In this document: one piece after another, positions 45,563-54,972 of the stretch
Layout of the letters: every line of letters begins with the position of its first letter
How positions within the stretch are numbered: the stretch's first letter is position 1
Source: Bacteroidia bacterium
Lineage (GTDB): Bacteria; Bacteroidota; Bacteroidia; NS11-12g; UBA9320
Reading direction: 5' to 3'
Assembly (NCBI GenBank): GCA_018402155.1
Contig: JAGYJG010000001.1
Location: 632,198-696,197 of the forward strand
DNA length: 64,000 nucleotides
Notes under the pieces: generated by a model
Databases searched by the model: none
What the model was told of the DNA's origin: nothing
The model's input: the letters and a program-made list of their open reading frames with translations, nothing else
Made by a program: the position numbers and the translations under genes

Positions 45563-46210
45563 ATGACACATAAAATAGCTCCTTCGGTGCTTGCAGCAGA
45601 TTTTGCCAATATACAACGAGATGTAGAAATGGTCAATGAGAGTGAAGCGGATTGGTTTCACATAGATATTATGGATGGTGTTTTTGTGCCCAATATTTCT
45701 TTTGGTTTTCCAGTGATGAAAGCTATACAAAAACACGCTGCCAAGCCTTTAGATGTTCACCTAATGATTGTAAATCCAGACCAATATATACAGACGTGTG
45801 CAGATGCTGGTGCAGAAGTAATAACAGTGCATTACGAGGCTTGTAACCACTTGCATCGCACGCTTAATGCAATACGAGAGTCAGGATGCCTTGCTGGTGT
45901 AGCTCTAAATCCTCATACCCCCGTACATCTACTTAATGATATTTTTAAAGAAATAGACCTTGTTTGTTTGATGAGTGTTAACCCTGGTTTTGGCGGTCAA
46001 ACGTTCATAGAAAATACCTACACTAAACTACAACAACTCAAAAATATTTGTGCAATGAAAAATCATATGCCGTACATAGAAGTAGATGGCGGTGTCAATC
46101 TAGAAAATTACCAAAAACTGCTTGAATGTGGAGCTAATGTATTGGTTGCTGGTAGCTCAGTTTTTTCTAGTAGTAATCCTACAGAAACTATTTTAGCACT
46201 CAAACAATAG
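45563..46210 (+). CDS. rpe: Ribulose-phosphate 3-epimerase
   Basis: Rpe interconverts ribulose-5-phosphate and xylulose-5-phosphate in the pentose phosphate pathway. It is a TIM barrel of 215 aa. PSVLAADFANI opens it; the metal-binding motifs are FHIDIMDGVFVPN and LDVHLMI, then HYEA; MSVNPGFGGQTFI and EVDGGVN bind phosphate and metal. The start is ATG, 18 bp after the DUF721 gene. Confidence 0.96.
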   Translation: MTHKIAPSVLAADFANIQRDVEMVNESEADWFHIDIMDGVFVPNISFGFPVMKAIQKHAAKPLDVHLMIVNPDQYIQTCADAGAEVITVHYEACNHLHRTLNAIRESGCLAGVALNPHTPVHLLNDIFKEIDLVCLMSVNPGFGGQTFIENTYTKLQQLKNICAMKNHMPYIEVDGGVNLENYQKLLECGANVLVAGSSVFSSSNPTETILALKQ

Positions 46211-46237
46211 GTTTTATAAAACCGCGTTAGTATTGCT

Positions 46238-48769
46238 TTGAAACGATTTAGTGTTGCATACTCACTGGTATTTTTGTCTACCTTCAGCTTTGCTCAAGCT
46301 GTGGCTTACCTTGCCGGTAAAGTCACCGATGCTGATAAGCAGGGCGTATCTAATGCGTTTTTAAAAGTAGAGGGAAGTTCATACAGTACTTATGCAGATG
46401 TAGCAGGAAAATACTCAATCAAAGTACCAGCTGGTGCAGAGGTTGTGGTTCAAATTATTTACGGCAGTGAATCCATAAAATCAAAACTTGGACCGTTTGA
46501 TGTAGGAGGGAATTACTATCAAAATTTTCAATTTGGGAAATCATTTTCTCTATCAACTGTTGTTGTAGGTGGTACAAAAGGAAGAGATCGCCCAATTATT
46601 TCTATTTCACCTAAAAAAATAGAACGATTTGCCAATGCTGGCAGTTTTGAGCGTATACTGCCTATGGTAGGCTTAGGGGTAGGTACAGCAGGAGGAGATC
46701 AGGGTTCTGGCTATAGTGTGCGTGGCGGAAATTTTGATGAAAATTTGGTATATATCAATGGCATAGAAATTTATCGGCCGTTTTTGGTACGAAGCGGCCA
46801 ACAAGAAGGACTTAGCGTTATCAATGGTGACTTGGTAGAGTCAATTAATTTTTCTGCCGGTGGTTTTCAAGCCAAATACGGCGATAAACTAAGTTCGGTG
46901 TTAGATATCACCTATCGAGAACCAGATTCCTTTCGAGCAACTTTTCAAGCTAGTTTTTTGGGTGCTAATATCCATATCGAAGATAGATTGACCAAGCGAT
47001 TTAGCTACCTAGTAGGAGCAAGATACAGAACCAATCAATACCTCTTAGGGAGTCTAGATGTACAGGGAGATTATAAGCCAAGATTTTATGATATTCAAAC
47101 CCTTTTGAAATATAAAATAACATCCGATTTGAGCTTGTCGTATCTAACTACGCTCTCACAAAATAGGTATTTACTGGCTCCACAAAGTAGGCGTACTAGC
47201 TTTGGTGGTATAAATAGTGCTTTGAGCCTTTTTGCGGCATTTGGTGGACAAGAACTCATGGAATATACGACTTGGATGAATGGTCTTAACCTGGAGTATA
47301 ATCCTTCTGACGACTTAAACTTATTGTTTAATGCTTCGTCATATACTACCTCAGAAAGAGAACATTTTACCGTTGAGGGAGCATATCGCCTTTCTGAATT
47401 GGATAATAACCTTGGCTCAGATAATTTTGCCGAGGAAAGTGCATTATTGGGTGAGGGATATTTTATTGATAACGCTCGTAATGATTTATTGGCTCAAGTT
47501 TTTGCAGTCAATCACAAGGGACGCTACCTTTTCAAAAACTCAAATATACAATGGGGTATAGGCTACACCAACGAGAGTATCGAGGATAAGCTTAAAGAGT
47601 GGCGTTACAACGATAGTAGTGGGTATAACATAACTACACGAGCTTCGCCAAATTCAGATAAGATTATTTTAGACGAATACCTAAAAGCTGATATTGCAAT
47701 TCAAAGCTTTAGGTTAAATGGTTATGTACAAAATTCGCAGCAACTTAATAAAAAGTCTAACCTAAAAGCTACCTATGGCATACGCTCCAACTACTGGAGT
47801 TTTAATGGTGAAAATGTGATAAGCCCCCGGATACAAGTGGCGTGGGAACCCAATAAAAAATATAATGATACGCTTAATGTAACTCTACGAGACTCACTGC
47901 GAAAGGCAAATCCACGTTACCAAATAGCAAGTTTAGACTCATTATTGAGTCACAGAGGGAAACGTGACTGGCTTTTTAGGTTTGCCACAGGATATTACTA
48001 CCAACCGCCATTCTACAGAGAAATGAGAGATGTAGATGGTATATTAAACCCAAATTTGCGCGCACAGCGTTCTATACATTTTGTGGCTGGTGGAGACATG
48101 AATTTTGAAGCATGGGGAAGACCATTTAAGTTTGTAAGTGAACTATATTATAAGCACCAAGACCGAATGATACCCTATGTTATTGATAATGTGCGCATAC
48201 GATATTTGGCTGAAAATAGCGCCCAAGGTTATGCTACTGGTATAGACGGACGGGTCAATGGTGAGTTTATAGAAGGTATAGAAAGTTGGTTGAATGTCAG
48301 TGTCATGCAAACTCAAGAGCGCCTTTATTTTATTGACGGTAACGGGCAGGAGCAACTCAGTGATTGGCTCAGACGACCCACAGATCAGCGTGTTAATTTT
48401 TCTATATTGTTTCAAGACGAGTTGCCAAGCAATCCTAGTTATAAAATGAATCTTAGCCTTATATATGGAACTAAAATGCCATTCTTCTTTGATGCCGAAA
48501 ATCGACAGCAGCCTGGTTTTAACATTCCTGCATACCGTAGGGTAGATATTGGTTTTTCTAAAGTTTTATTGGATGAACACACCACTAAAAGGCCGCATTG
48601 GTTACGCAATGCTGAGTCATTGTGGCTTAGTTTAGAAGTTTTTAACTTGTTACAGGTAAATAACACTATATCTTATGTACTGTTTAAAGATTTTTCAAAT
48701 ACGGTATATGGTGTCCCAAACTACCTAACCGGTCGAAGGGTGAATTTACGGTTTATTCTAAAAATTTAA
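46238..48769 (+). CDS. TonB-dependent outer-membrane receptor
   Basis: This 843-aa protein begins with a signal peptide (ending near AQAVA) and a carboxypeptidase-regulatory-like domain (AGKVTDADKQGVSNAFLKVEGS). The plug domain follows with GSGYSVRGGNFDENLVYINGIE, then a long beta-barrel that ends in an aromatic-rich strand (RRVNLRFILKI). No SusD-type lipoprotein gene is adjacent, so it is not part of a visible polysaccharide-utilisation pair. The transported ligand is unknown. The start is TTG. It converges on the J-domain gene with 13 bp between them. Confidence 0.88.
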   Translation: MKRFSVAYSLVFLSTFSFAQAVAYLAGKVTDADKQGVSNAFLKVEGSSYSTYADVAGKYSIKVPAGAEVVVQIIYGSESIKSKLGPFDVGGNYYQNFQFGKSFSLSTVVVGGTKGRDRPIISISPKKIERFANAGSFERILPMVGLGVGTAGGDQGSGYSVRGGNFDENLVYINGIEIYRPFLVRSGQQEGLSVINGDLVESINFSAGGFQAKYGDKLSSVLDITYREPDSFRATFQASFLGANIHIEDRLTKRFSYLVGARYRTNQYLLGSLDVQGDYKPRFYDIQTLLKYKITSDLSLSYLTTLSQNRYLLAPQSRRTSFGGINSALSLFAAFGGQELMEYTTWMNGLNLEYNPSDDLNLLFNASSYTTSEREHFTVEGAYRLSELDNNLGSDNFAEESALLGEGYFIDNARNDLLAQVFAVNHKGRYLFKNSNIQWGIGYTNESIEDKLKEWRYNDSSGYNITTRASPNSDKIILDEYLKADIAIQSFRLNGYVQNSQQLNKKSNLKATYGIRSNYWSFNGENVISPRIQVAWEPNKKYNDTLNVTLRDSLRKANPRYQIASLDSLLSHRGKRDWLFRFATGYYYQPPFYREMRDVDGILNPNLRAQRSIHFVAGGDMNFEAWGRPFKFVSELYYKHQDRMIPYVIDNVRIRYLAENSAQGYATGIDGRVNGEFIEGIESWLNVSVMQTQERLYFIDGNGQEQLSDWLRRPTDQRVNFSILFQDELPSNPSYKMNLSLIYGTKMPFFFDAENRQQPGFNIPAYRRVDIGFSKVLLDEHTTKRPHWLRNAESLWLSLEVFNLLQVNNTISYVLFKDFSNTVYGVPNYLTGRRVNLRFILKI

Positions 48770-48782
48770 TAATACGCTATTG

Positions 48783-49670
48783 TTATAAACCTAAAATAGT
48801 AGCTTCTTCTGAACTAGCATTGGTGCAAATTAATGGATTTACTACTGCGTATTTCACTATAGTTTGGCTATTGTTTAACCGTATAATACTGCGTAAGTCT
48901 GCCTCTAGTTTTTTGAAATACACTTTTCCATCTACCTCGTAGCGAACCACCGTAAGACCATTAAGCGAGGATGTATAGTCTATGGTTGCTATCGCAAAGG
49001 CCGAGTAGTGCGTTAGGTGATGATAGGCTCTATACTCATTGAGTCCTATTACCGTACCCAGACCAAGTATAAATAACAAGATGTAAGTTATGCCAATTTT
49101 TTGCTCAAAATTATAAGGTACTTTCTGGGTGATGGAACGGATTACAAAACGAGTGTAAACCTCACTTACTCCTAAACTAATACCGAGAAAAAATATTCCA
49201 ACACCCGCGAATACAAGTAGACGATCTAAACTGCCAAAATATAGAAAATAATGACTGGATACAAGCTGTAATCCCCATATAATTAGTAAAATGCATCCTG
49301 CTGTACGAAAGTTTTTTGGCATATAGTGCAGACTTCTTTCGTAGTTATTTTTTATGCGCCATTTGCGAGCAACCTTACTTACGCGCACTCGCTCTTGCAA
49401 GTCTAAAGAGTGCCTTGCTGGTTTGTGTGTTTTTGCTAAACGTTGTATTTCCTCAAGATAAGCTAGTTTTAGTTTCTGGTCATACACTTCTTTTGCTTCT
49501 GTTGTACTCAAGTTGTCCTTAGCTAGGTTTAGATATTTGGTAATTTCTTCAGCGTCTGCAGAGCGGTTTATATCTGGATGATATAATTTTATCCTAGTTT
49601 TATAGGCATCTTTTACCTCCTCTACACTAGCGTAGTTGGCTAGTCCTAATATGGTATAATAATTAGTCAA
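48783..49670 (-). CDS. J-domain protein with membrane segments
   Basis: The N-terminal ~60 residues are a DnaJ J-domain (YYTILGLANYASVEEVKDAYK), with the HPD tripeptide intact in LYHPDINRS, so it can probably stimulate an Hsp70. From about residue 120 there are two to three hydrophobic spans (such as GCILLIIWGLQL and FAGVGIFFLGISLGVS), then a soluble C-terminal domain. It is therefore a membrane-tethered co-chaperone of 295 aa. Its clients are unknown. The start is TTG; a -7 box lies 13 nt upstream. Confidence 0.83.
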   Translation of the reverse strand: MTNYYTILGLANYASVEEVKDAYKTRIKLYHPDINRSADAEEITKYLNLAKDNLSTTEAKEVYDQKLKLAYLEEIQRLAKTHKPARHSLDLQERVRVSKVARKWRIKNNYERSLHYMPKNFRTAGCILLIIWGLQLVSSHYFLYFGSLDRLLVFAGVGIFFLGISLGVSEVYTRFVIRSITQKVPYNFEQKIGITYILLFILGLGTVIGLNEYRAYHHLTHYSAFAIATIDYTSSLNGLTVVRYEVDGKVYFKKLEADLRSIIRLNNSQTIVKYAVVNPLICTNASSEEATILGL

Positions 49671-49683
49671 TTGTTTTGTATGC

Positions 49684-49691
49684 CAAATTTA
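49684..49691 (-). promoter_or_regulatory. -7 box for the J-domain gene
   Basis: On the minus strand TAAATTTG matches TAnnTTTG, 13 nt before the TTG start. Confidence 0.5.
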
Positions 49692-49805
49692 TGCAATGTA
49701 GTGGCTAAGATACTACTTGATTTTATAAAATAATAGAAGTTCGAGAGACTTTTTAATTTAATGTCTTCCGTTCTTTGCTTTAAAGTGTTTGCCTTTCATA
49801 AGCTG

Positions 49806-49822
49806 CACTTGCATTGCAAGTG
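49806..49822. repeat. 17-bp perfect palindrome
   Basis: CACTTGCA-T-TGCAAGTG has 8-bp perfect arms around a single base. It lies about 115 bp upstream of the J-domain gene -7 box, so it is a candidate regulator-binding site rather than an RNA hairpin, since the loop would be too tight. Confidence 0.5.
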
Positions 49823-50066
49823 AATGCATAAAACAAAATTTTAGGAAAAGTGCAAAATCATAATTAAGCTAATTCTAAAAAGCTACGATTATTAAAACAA
49901 GTGGTTGATTATAATTGTTTTTTGGCTTTGTTTTAGTCCGGTTTTCGACTTTTAAAATGGATATTTCCATAGTATTCTACCGAATATTTGAAAGCTATAA
50001 TGATCATATCTTTATTTTTTTCAAAAAATTCAGAGCATTGGGATAATTCCGTTATGCTTAAATAAA

Positions 50067-50156
50067 GGTAGAAATAAATCTGTTTCGATTTTTTTCGCGG
50101 CCCTATCCGAGTTAATAGTTTGGGTAGGGTTTCTAGTTTACGGTCTCTTTTCTACC
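50067..50156. repeat. Nested inverted repeat ahead of the dienoyl-CoA reductase promoter
   Basis: Outer arms GGTAGAAA (50067-50074) / TTTCTACC (50149-50156) enclose inner arms CCCTATCC (50101-50108) / GGGTAGGG (50122-50129), which pair fully if one G-U is allowed. The inner stem is G+C-rich against an AT-rich background. Confidence 0.45.
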
Positions 50157-50196
50157 AAAAAAAGACATAGGTTTATATTCACTTATGTATTTTGTA

Positions 50197-50204
50197 TATC
50201 TTTG
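50197..50204 (+). promoter_or_regulatory. -7 box for the dienoyl-CoA reductase gene
   Basis: TATCTTTG matches TAnnTTTG; its TTG is the ORF-track start (50202). The ATG at 50211 follows after 6 nt. Confidence 0.55.
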
Positions 50205-50210
50205 ACAACA

Positions 50211-51086
50211 ATGATTAAATATAAAGAATCTATGATGCGCGATGGCGCTTTAGAGGGAAAAGTAATATGGGTGACTGGAGGAGGAACAGGCCTCGGAAAA
50301 TCTATGGTCAACTACTTTGTAGAGTTAGGAGCTAAAGTTGCAATTTCTGGAAGAAGAGAGGAAAAACTTATTGAAACAGCAAAAGAAATATCTAAAAATA
50401 ATGTCTTTCCCGTAGTTTGTGATGTGCGAGAAAGCAATCAAGTAGATAGTGCCCTCGGCCAAATAGTAAAGCACTTTGGCGAGTGCAACGGACTAGTCAA
50501 TAACGCAGCAGGCAATTTTATTAGCCCAACAGAAAGACTGAGCCACCGTGCTTTTGATATCATTATAGATATCGTTTTGAAGGGTAGTAAAAATTGTACT
50601 TTGAGTTGTGGGAAATATTGGATAGAAAACAAAATACCAGGCAACGTACTTAATATTGTAACTACCTATGCGTGGACTGGTAGTGGATACGTAGTACCTA
50701 GTGCCACAGCCAAGGCAGGTGTATTGGCTATGACACGAAGTCTAGCGGTAGAATGGGCTAAATATGGTCAGCGACACAACGCGATAGCACCTGGGCCTTT
50801 TCCAACCAAAGGGGCATGGGATCGCCTTTTTCCAAAAGAAATGTCTGATAAAATAAGCTTAGAAAGTCGAGTTCCCCTCAAAAGGACGGGTGAGCACCAA
50901 GAACTTGCCAATCTAGCAGCATACCTTATGTCTGACTACTCTGCCTATATAAACGGAGAGGTGGTAACCATAGATGGAGGTGAGTGGTTGCAGGGTGCTG
51001 GACAGTTTAATCAAATGGAAGCAATAACTCAAGAACAATGGGATATCTTGGAGAAAATAGTTCGCGCAAACCAAAAAAAATCCTAA
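50211..51086 (+). CDS. SDR-type 2,4-dienoyl-CoA reductase
   Basis: This NADPH-dependent short-chain dehydrogenase acts in beta-oxidation of unsaturated fatty acids. The cofactor motif TGGGTGLG is near residues 22-29, and NNAAGNFISPTE is typical of dienoyl-CoA reductases. The usual SDR Tyr of YXXXK is replaced by Ser in VVPSATAKAG, as in mitochondrial DECR1 (from memory VVPSASAKAG). The C-terminal EQWDILEKIV also resembles DECR1. The length is 291 aa. The start ATG 50211 is chosen over the TTG in the promoter; ATG 50232 or 50235 are also possible. It is unlike bacterial flavin FadH. Confidence 0.85.
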   Translation: MIKYKESMMRDGALEGKVIWVTGGGTGLGKSMVNYFVELGAKVAISGRREEKLIETAKEISKNNVFPVVCDVRESNQVDSALGQIVKHFGECNGLVNNAAGNFISPTERLSHRAFDIIIDIVLKGSKNCTLSCGKYWIENKIPGNVLNIVTTYAWTGSGYVVPSATAKAGVLAMTRSLAVEWAKYGQRHNAIAPGPFPTKGAWDRLFPKEMSDKISLESRVPLKRTGEHQELANLAAYLMSDYSAYINGEVVTIDGGEWLQGAGQFNQMEAITQEQWDILEKIVRANQKKS

Positions 51087-51161
51087 TTCAAAAATTCACA
51101 CAATGTCTGACATTAATTCCGTAAAACAATCACTTATTCAAAGTGTTATAAAAGTCTTTCC

Positions 51162-53747
51162 ATGAATAAAAAATACACACCAAAATTTATTGTAGCAAGC
51201 ATAGTTGCGATAGGTTTTATATTTATCTCTTTACCCAGCACTACATATACCGGTGGAGCGCCGGCTAGCTATACAAATGCTCCTACCACTGGAACAAATA
51301 GAGAAGCAAATTGTACGTCTTGCCACACAGGAACTCTTCAAACAAGTGGTACCAATTATAATAATGTTTCATTTAGCGGGAACTTTACAGGTAGCGGTTA
51401 TATCCCAGATAGTACGTATACCCTAACTTTGAGCTACACACAGACCGGTAAAACCAAGTTTGGTTATCAACTTACTTGTTTGTCAAACAATAACTTGATG
51501 GCCGGTAGTTTTGCTACTATCTCTGGAAATAATAAATCAAGTTTAATATCAGGTACCACGGCGGCTGGTACCCGGCAATACATGCGTCAAACAAGTGCAG
51601 GAACATCTGGAAGTGGCAGTGCTTCTTGGTCCTTTAGATGGACAGCTCCAAGCTCAAATCTAGATACTGTAACTATCTATGCCGTATTAAATTCTACAAA
51701 CTCCAACGGTGCATTTAGTGGCGATGTTATAATAGCTAGAGAGTTTAAAATAGCACCAAGTACCTTATTGCCTTCTGCTACTGCTAGTGCTACTAATGAT
51801 ACTATTTGCCAAGGAGAGCTAATCACATTAAATGGATCGTCTACCAATACTGCTACTACTTGGAACTGGACAACAGCAGGCGGCTCACCTACCTCAGCTA
51901 ATACACAAAATGCAACTATTCGTTATAATTTTCCGGGCAGTTACAATGCGATTCTGAAATCTACCAACGCCAAAGGAACTTCTCTGCCTGATACGCTTGT
52001 AGTAACTGTGCTTGCTGCGCCAGATCCTTTTGTACTAGGAGGTACTATCCAGCAATTTTGTCAGGGTGATTCTTTACTTTTATCAAGTACTGTAAATGTG
52101 GGTGCTACCTACGTTTGGAATACAGGCGAAATAGGACCACAACTATGGGTAAAACAACCCGGAACCTATTTTGTGTCGGCCACCGGTACGAATAGTTGTA
52201 GCAGATTAAGTAATGTTGTAACGACCTCATTCTACAACAAACCTGTGACTAAACTATCGAGTAATTCAGTGCCTTTTGAAGATAGTACATGCACCAATAC
52301 TAATCTAGAACTTTTTGCGGAGAGTGCAGCATTTGATAGTTTCTTCTTTCTTGCTGATGGAGTATTGATGGCATCATTAGACAGTAATATTTGGTCTACT
52401 TTGTTTACACAGCAAACTATTTACGGCCTGCAAGTAATGAATAGTCAAGGATGCTTAAGTGATACCACTTACCTTTTGATGAAAGCGAAAGAACAAAGCG
52501 ATGGACCTACAGTGTCTTGCACAGCTTCCACACCTAGTAGCATCAATTTTGAATGGAATAGTGCCACAGCTCATTTAGGGTATGAAATAAGTACTAACGA
52601 AGGGGGCTCCTGGCAAACTCCAAGTAGCGGTGCTAATGGCACTAGTCACCTCGTTGCTGGTCTTCAACCTCAAGACTCTGTTATACTATGGATACGCGCC
52701 ATAGAAGCTACACCGTGCAGTTATAGTAAAGTAAGCACAACCAAGTGCTTTAGCCAAGCTTGTGAGCAGCTAGATGCTACAACTCAAGCGGCAGACTCTC
52801 TCTGCTTTGGAGACCTATGGACTATTCAAGTGAACGGATTAGCTGGGAAAAATTACAGCCTTGCTATAGATGGAGGATTACAATTTACAGATACTATTTT
52901 TAGTTTTAACCCAACAACATCTCGAGACTACGTAATCAGTATATTAGATAGCAATAACTTGGTATGTCCAGCTAAAGAAATAACGCTACCACTAACTGTA
53001 GATCGTTTATCTGAAATAGATTTAAAAGCGGGTAAACTAGGAGCTTATTGTATCGGTGATGAAATTACTTACACTGCCAATGACAGCATTGATAATTTTG
53101 CCTACTATATTAATAATACGCTAACTCAGATGGGTACATCAAACAGCTACACCTCTTCGCAATTGAATAATGGAGACAGTATTTTTGTTATAGTAAGTAA
53201 AGGAGCCTGTAAAGACACTTCTTCTACAAAATATATAAATATTGAGGCGAAGCCAAAGAGTGGATTTAGCTACACGCGATCGGGATCAGAATATACTTTT
53301 TCTCCTGTGGTCGATAGTTATAATGCCTACAAATGGAATTTCGGTGATGGATCTGCTATCAATACCGAAGTGCTGCCTACCCACGATTTTGTAGCCTTAG
53401 CTGGCCAGCCGGTAGACGTGAGTTTAGAGGTCGAAACTATCAACGGGTGTACTAATGATTCTTTGCAGCGTATATCTTTACCCGATTTTGCTAGCTTATA
53501 TGAACTAACCGTTTTAGGAATATCTGTATACCCAAACCCAACAAGCGACGTAGTTTATATCGATAATCGGTCAGGAAAAAGATTCCAATATTCCCTCTCC
53601 AATCTTGCTGGTGAAATTATAACATCCAAGACATTGAGAGGCCGCCAAGGAAGTATAGATCTAAGTTCACTACCTCAGGGTATTTACATCTTGAGTGGCT
53701 ATGTGGATGCTAGCAACAAAACAAGCATTCGAATTAGTAAGAAATAA
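51162..53747 (+). CDS. Choice-of-anchor V domain protein with T9SS sorting domain
   Basis: This 861-aa surface protein has a signal anchor (residues about 9-24), then a choice-of-anchor V domain that opens with GGAPASYTNAP and contains CTSCH (residues 51-55), a haem c-type motif. Later regions include PKD-like domains (YNAYKWNFGDGSAIN) and immunoglobulin-like beta repeats rich in Ser and Thr. The C-terminus is a type A T9SS domain (ISVYPNPTSDVVYI ... TSIRISKK). It is likely secreted and held at the surface. The function is unknown; the motif may be structural if no haem is attached. Confidence 0.82.
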   Translation: MNKKYTPKFIVASIVAIGFIFISLPSTTYTGGAPASYTNAPTTGTNREANCTSCHTGTLQTSGTNYNNVSFSGNFTGSGYIPDSTYTLTLSYTQTGKTKFGYQLTCLSNNNLMAGSFATISGNNKSSLISGTTAAGTRQYMRQTSAGTSGSGSASWSFRWTAPSSNLDTVTIYAVLNSTNSNGAFSGDVIIAREFKIAPSTLLPSATASATNDTICQGELITLNGSSTNTATTWNWTTAGGSPTSANTQNATIRYNFPGSYNAILKSTNAKGTSLPDTLVVTVLAAPDPFVLGGTIQQFCQGDSLLLSSTVNVGATYVWNTGEIGPQLWVKQPGTYFVSATGTNSCSRLSNVVTTSFYNKPVTKLSSNSVPFEDSTCTNTNLELFAESAAFDSFFFLADGVLMASLDSNIWSTLFTQQTIYGLQVMNSQGCLSDTTYLLMKAKEQSDGPTVSCTASTPSSINFEWNSATAHLGYEISTNEGGSWQTPSSGANGTSHLVAGLQPQDSVILWIRAIEATPCSYSKVSTTKCFSQACEQLDATTQAADSLCFGDLWTIQVNGLAGKNYSLAIDGGLQFTDTIFSFNPTTSRDYVISILDSNNLVCPAKEITLPLTVDRLSEIDLKAGKLGAYCIGDEITYTANDSIDNFAYYINNTLTQMGTSNSYTSSQLNNGDSIFVIVSKGACKDTSSTKYINIEAKPKSGFSYTRSGSEYTFSPVVDSYNAYKWNFGDGSAINTEVLPTHDFVALAGQPVDVSLEVETINGCTNDSLQRISLPDFASLYELTVLGISVYPNPTSDVVYIDNRSGKRFQYSLSNLAGEIITSKTLRGRQGSIDLSSLPQGIYILSGYVDASNKTSIRISKK

Positions 53748-53982
53748 TTGTTAGGGGAGCAGATATTTTGGCGCACGCTGAATACAATCTTTTGTCCACA
53801 ACAGTAGAGCTAATTTCTACTTGTATCACAAGCTAACTATCTGTTCCAAAATATACAGATTCAAAACTGAATTATTCGGATTTGTTTTCTTCATAAGTTT
53901 CTAAGCTATCTTATATTTCAAGGAAATATTTCTTGGAAATAGTTCGTTTAAGGGAAAACTAGTACGGCAACTAATATATATA
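53748..53982. other. Intergenic gap with possible 3' hairpins
   Basis: ATATTTTGG (53763-53771) is complementary to CCAAAATAT (53846-53854), and ATCTGT/ACAGAT flank the latter (53840-53860). These could end the converging transcripts. No gene was seen. Confidence 0.35.
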
Positions 53983-54972
53983 TCAATGTGTTTCCATCCT
54001 TCCTTTTATTTCACCGCCCATAAGCGATTGTAATGAGTCTATTTGGGGCTGTAAATCTATGCGCTGAGAGGGTTCGAAATCTAAATTTGGCTGTCCCGCA
54101 TCTACCCAAGCAGTGTACCAAAAGCAGCCAATGGTATAAATTGCTTTTTTCATTCTCCGCTCTACCATAGTGCCCATAGCGCTGTGATATGCCTCACTAA
54201 ATTCTCGACTATACACTTTAACAGTGGTAGCTCCTCGCTGCTCAAAAGAGAATTTTGTCGTGGGCATACGTTTGGTTATAGCAATTTCCAAAGCAAAAAC
54301 TGTGTCTTTCGCTGCAAAACTTTCTCCGACTGCTTGCCAAATGGTTTCTAAGGGATTTGGTAGATATACCGCTTTACCTACAAAAAAGTCATAATCAGAA
54401 GCAAAAAGTTCGGGTAAGCGAGACTCCCATAATCCGTGTATTCCTTTCTGGTTGGTTAGCTGACCATTATAGTTTTCGGTAGTGTGCAGGGGTACGTGTG
54501 CGTCAGCTACATAGTGCCCCAAATCCGCACTTAGTTTTATTATTTTTTCGTAATCGCGCTCTTTCATGGCATAAGTGAGCCAACTTTTTACCCGCTCTAC
54601 ATGCCAAGGTACAATACCATATTCGGTTAGTTTTTCCTCGCCGTATTTAGCTACTGCACTGTCCCATTGGCGTGGCATTGTATCTATGGGTACAGAGGTT
54701 TCCCAATGGTCAAGATCGATGTAGTGCCGTGGGGCTTCACCCTCTATAGCGTATCGTCTTTGGTCCGCACGTACTGCAAAATCTTTTATGTAGCCAATGT
54801 TTGACTTATAGAAACCAAACATCTCTGTGGGTAAGGTAAAGGTGGCCAAGTAGTTGATTTCCTTATGAGCAAAAAATCCCCACGGGGTAGAACTTAGATA
54901 TACCAAACATAGTAATGCACACAAAAATACTCTCACAACTGCGAATGTAGAGATAGTCAGTGAATGAGACAT
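53983..54972 (-). CDS. S1/P1-type nuclease (zinc-dependent, exported)
   Basis: This 329-aa secreted protein of the S1/P1 nuclease and phospholipase C superfamily uses three zinc ions to cleave nucleic acids or phosphodiesters. After a signal segment, the mature N-terminal Trp-rich start PWGFFAHKEI supplies Trp and His ligands. Further ligands appear in HYIDLDHW, LGHYVADAHVPLH and GIHGLWE. All expected histidines and aspartates seem present. It should act in the periplasm or outside. The signal sequence is preceded by a short extension; an in-frame GTG at VRVFLCALLC could be the true start. Confidence 0.83.
   Translation of the reverse strand: MSHSLTISTFAVVRVFLCALLCLVYLSSTPWGFFAHKEINYLATFTLPTEMFGFYKSNIGYIKDFAVRADQRRYAIEGEAPRHYIDLDHWETSVPIDTMPRQWDSAVAKYGEEKLTEYGIVPWHVERVKSWLTYAMKERDYEKIIKLSADLGHYVADAHVPLHTTENYNGQLTNQKGIHGLWESRLPELFASDYDFFVGKAVYLPNPLETIWQAVGESFAAKDTVFALEIAITKRMPTTKFSFEQRGATTVKVYSREFSEAYHSAMGTMVERRMKKAIYTIGCFWYTAWVDAGQPNLDFEPSQRIDLQPQIDSLQSLMGGEIKGRMETH

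Larger units (their letters stand above)
49671..50210. other. Long divergent intergenic region
   Basis: This 540-bp region has no gene. It contains the J-domain -7 box, a palindrome at 49806, a nested inverted repeat at 50067-50156 and the reductase -7 box. The remainder is AT-rich without recognised features. Confidence 0.55.
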
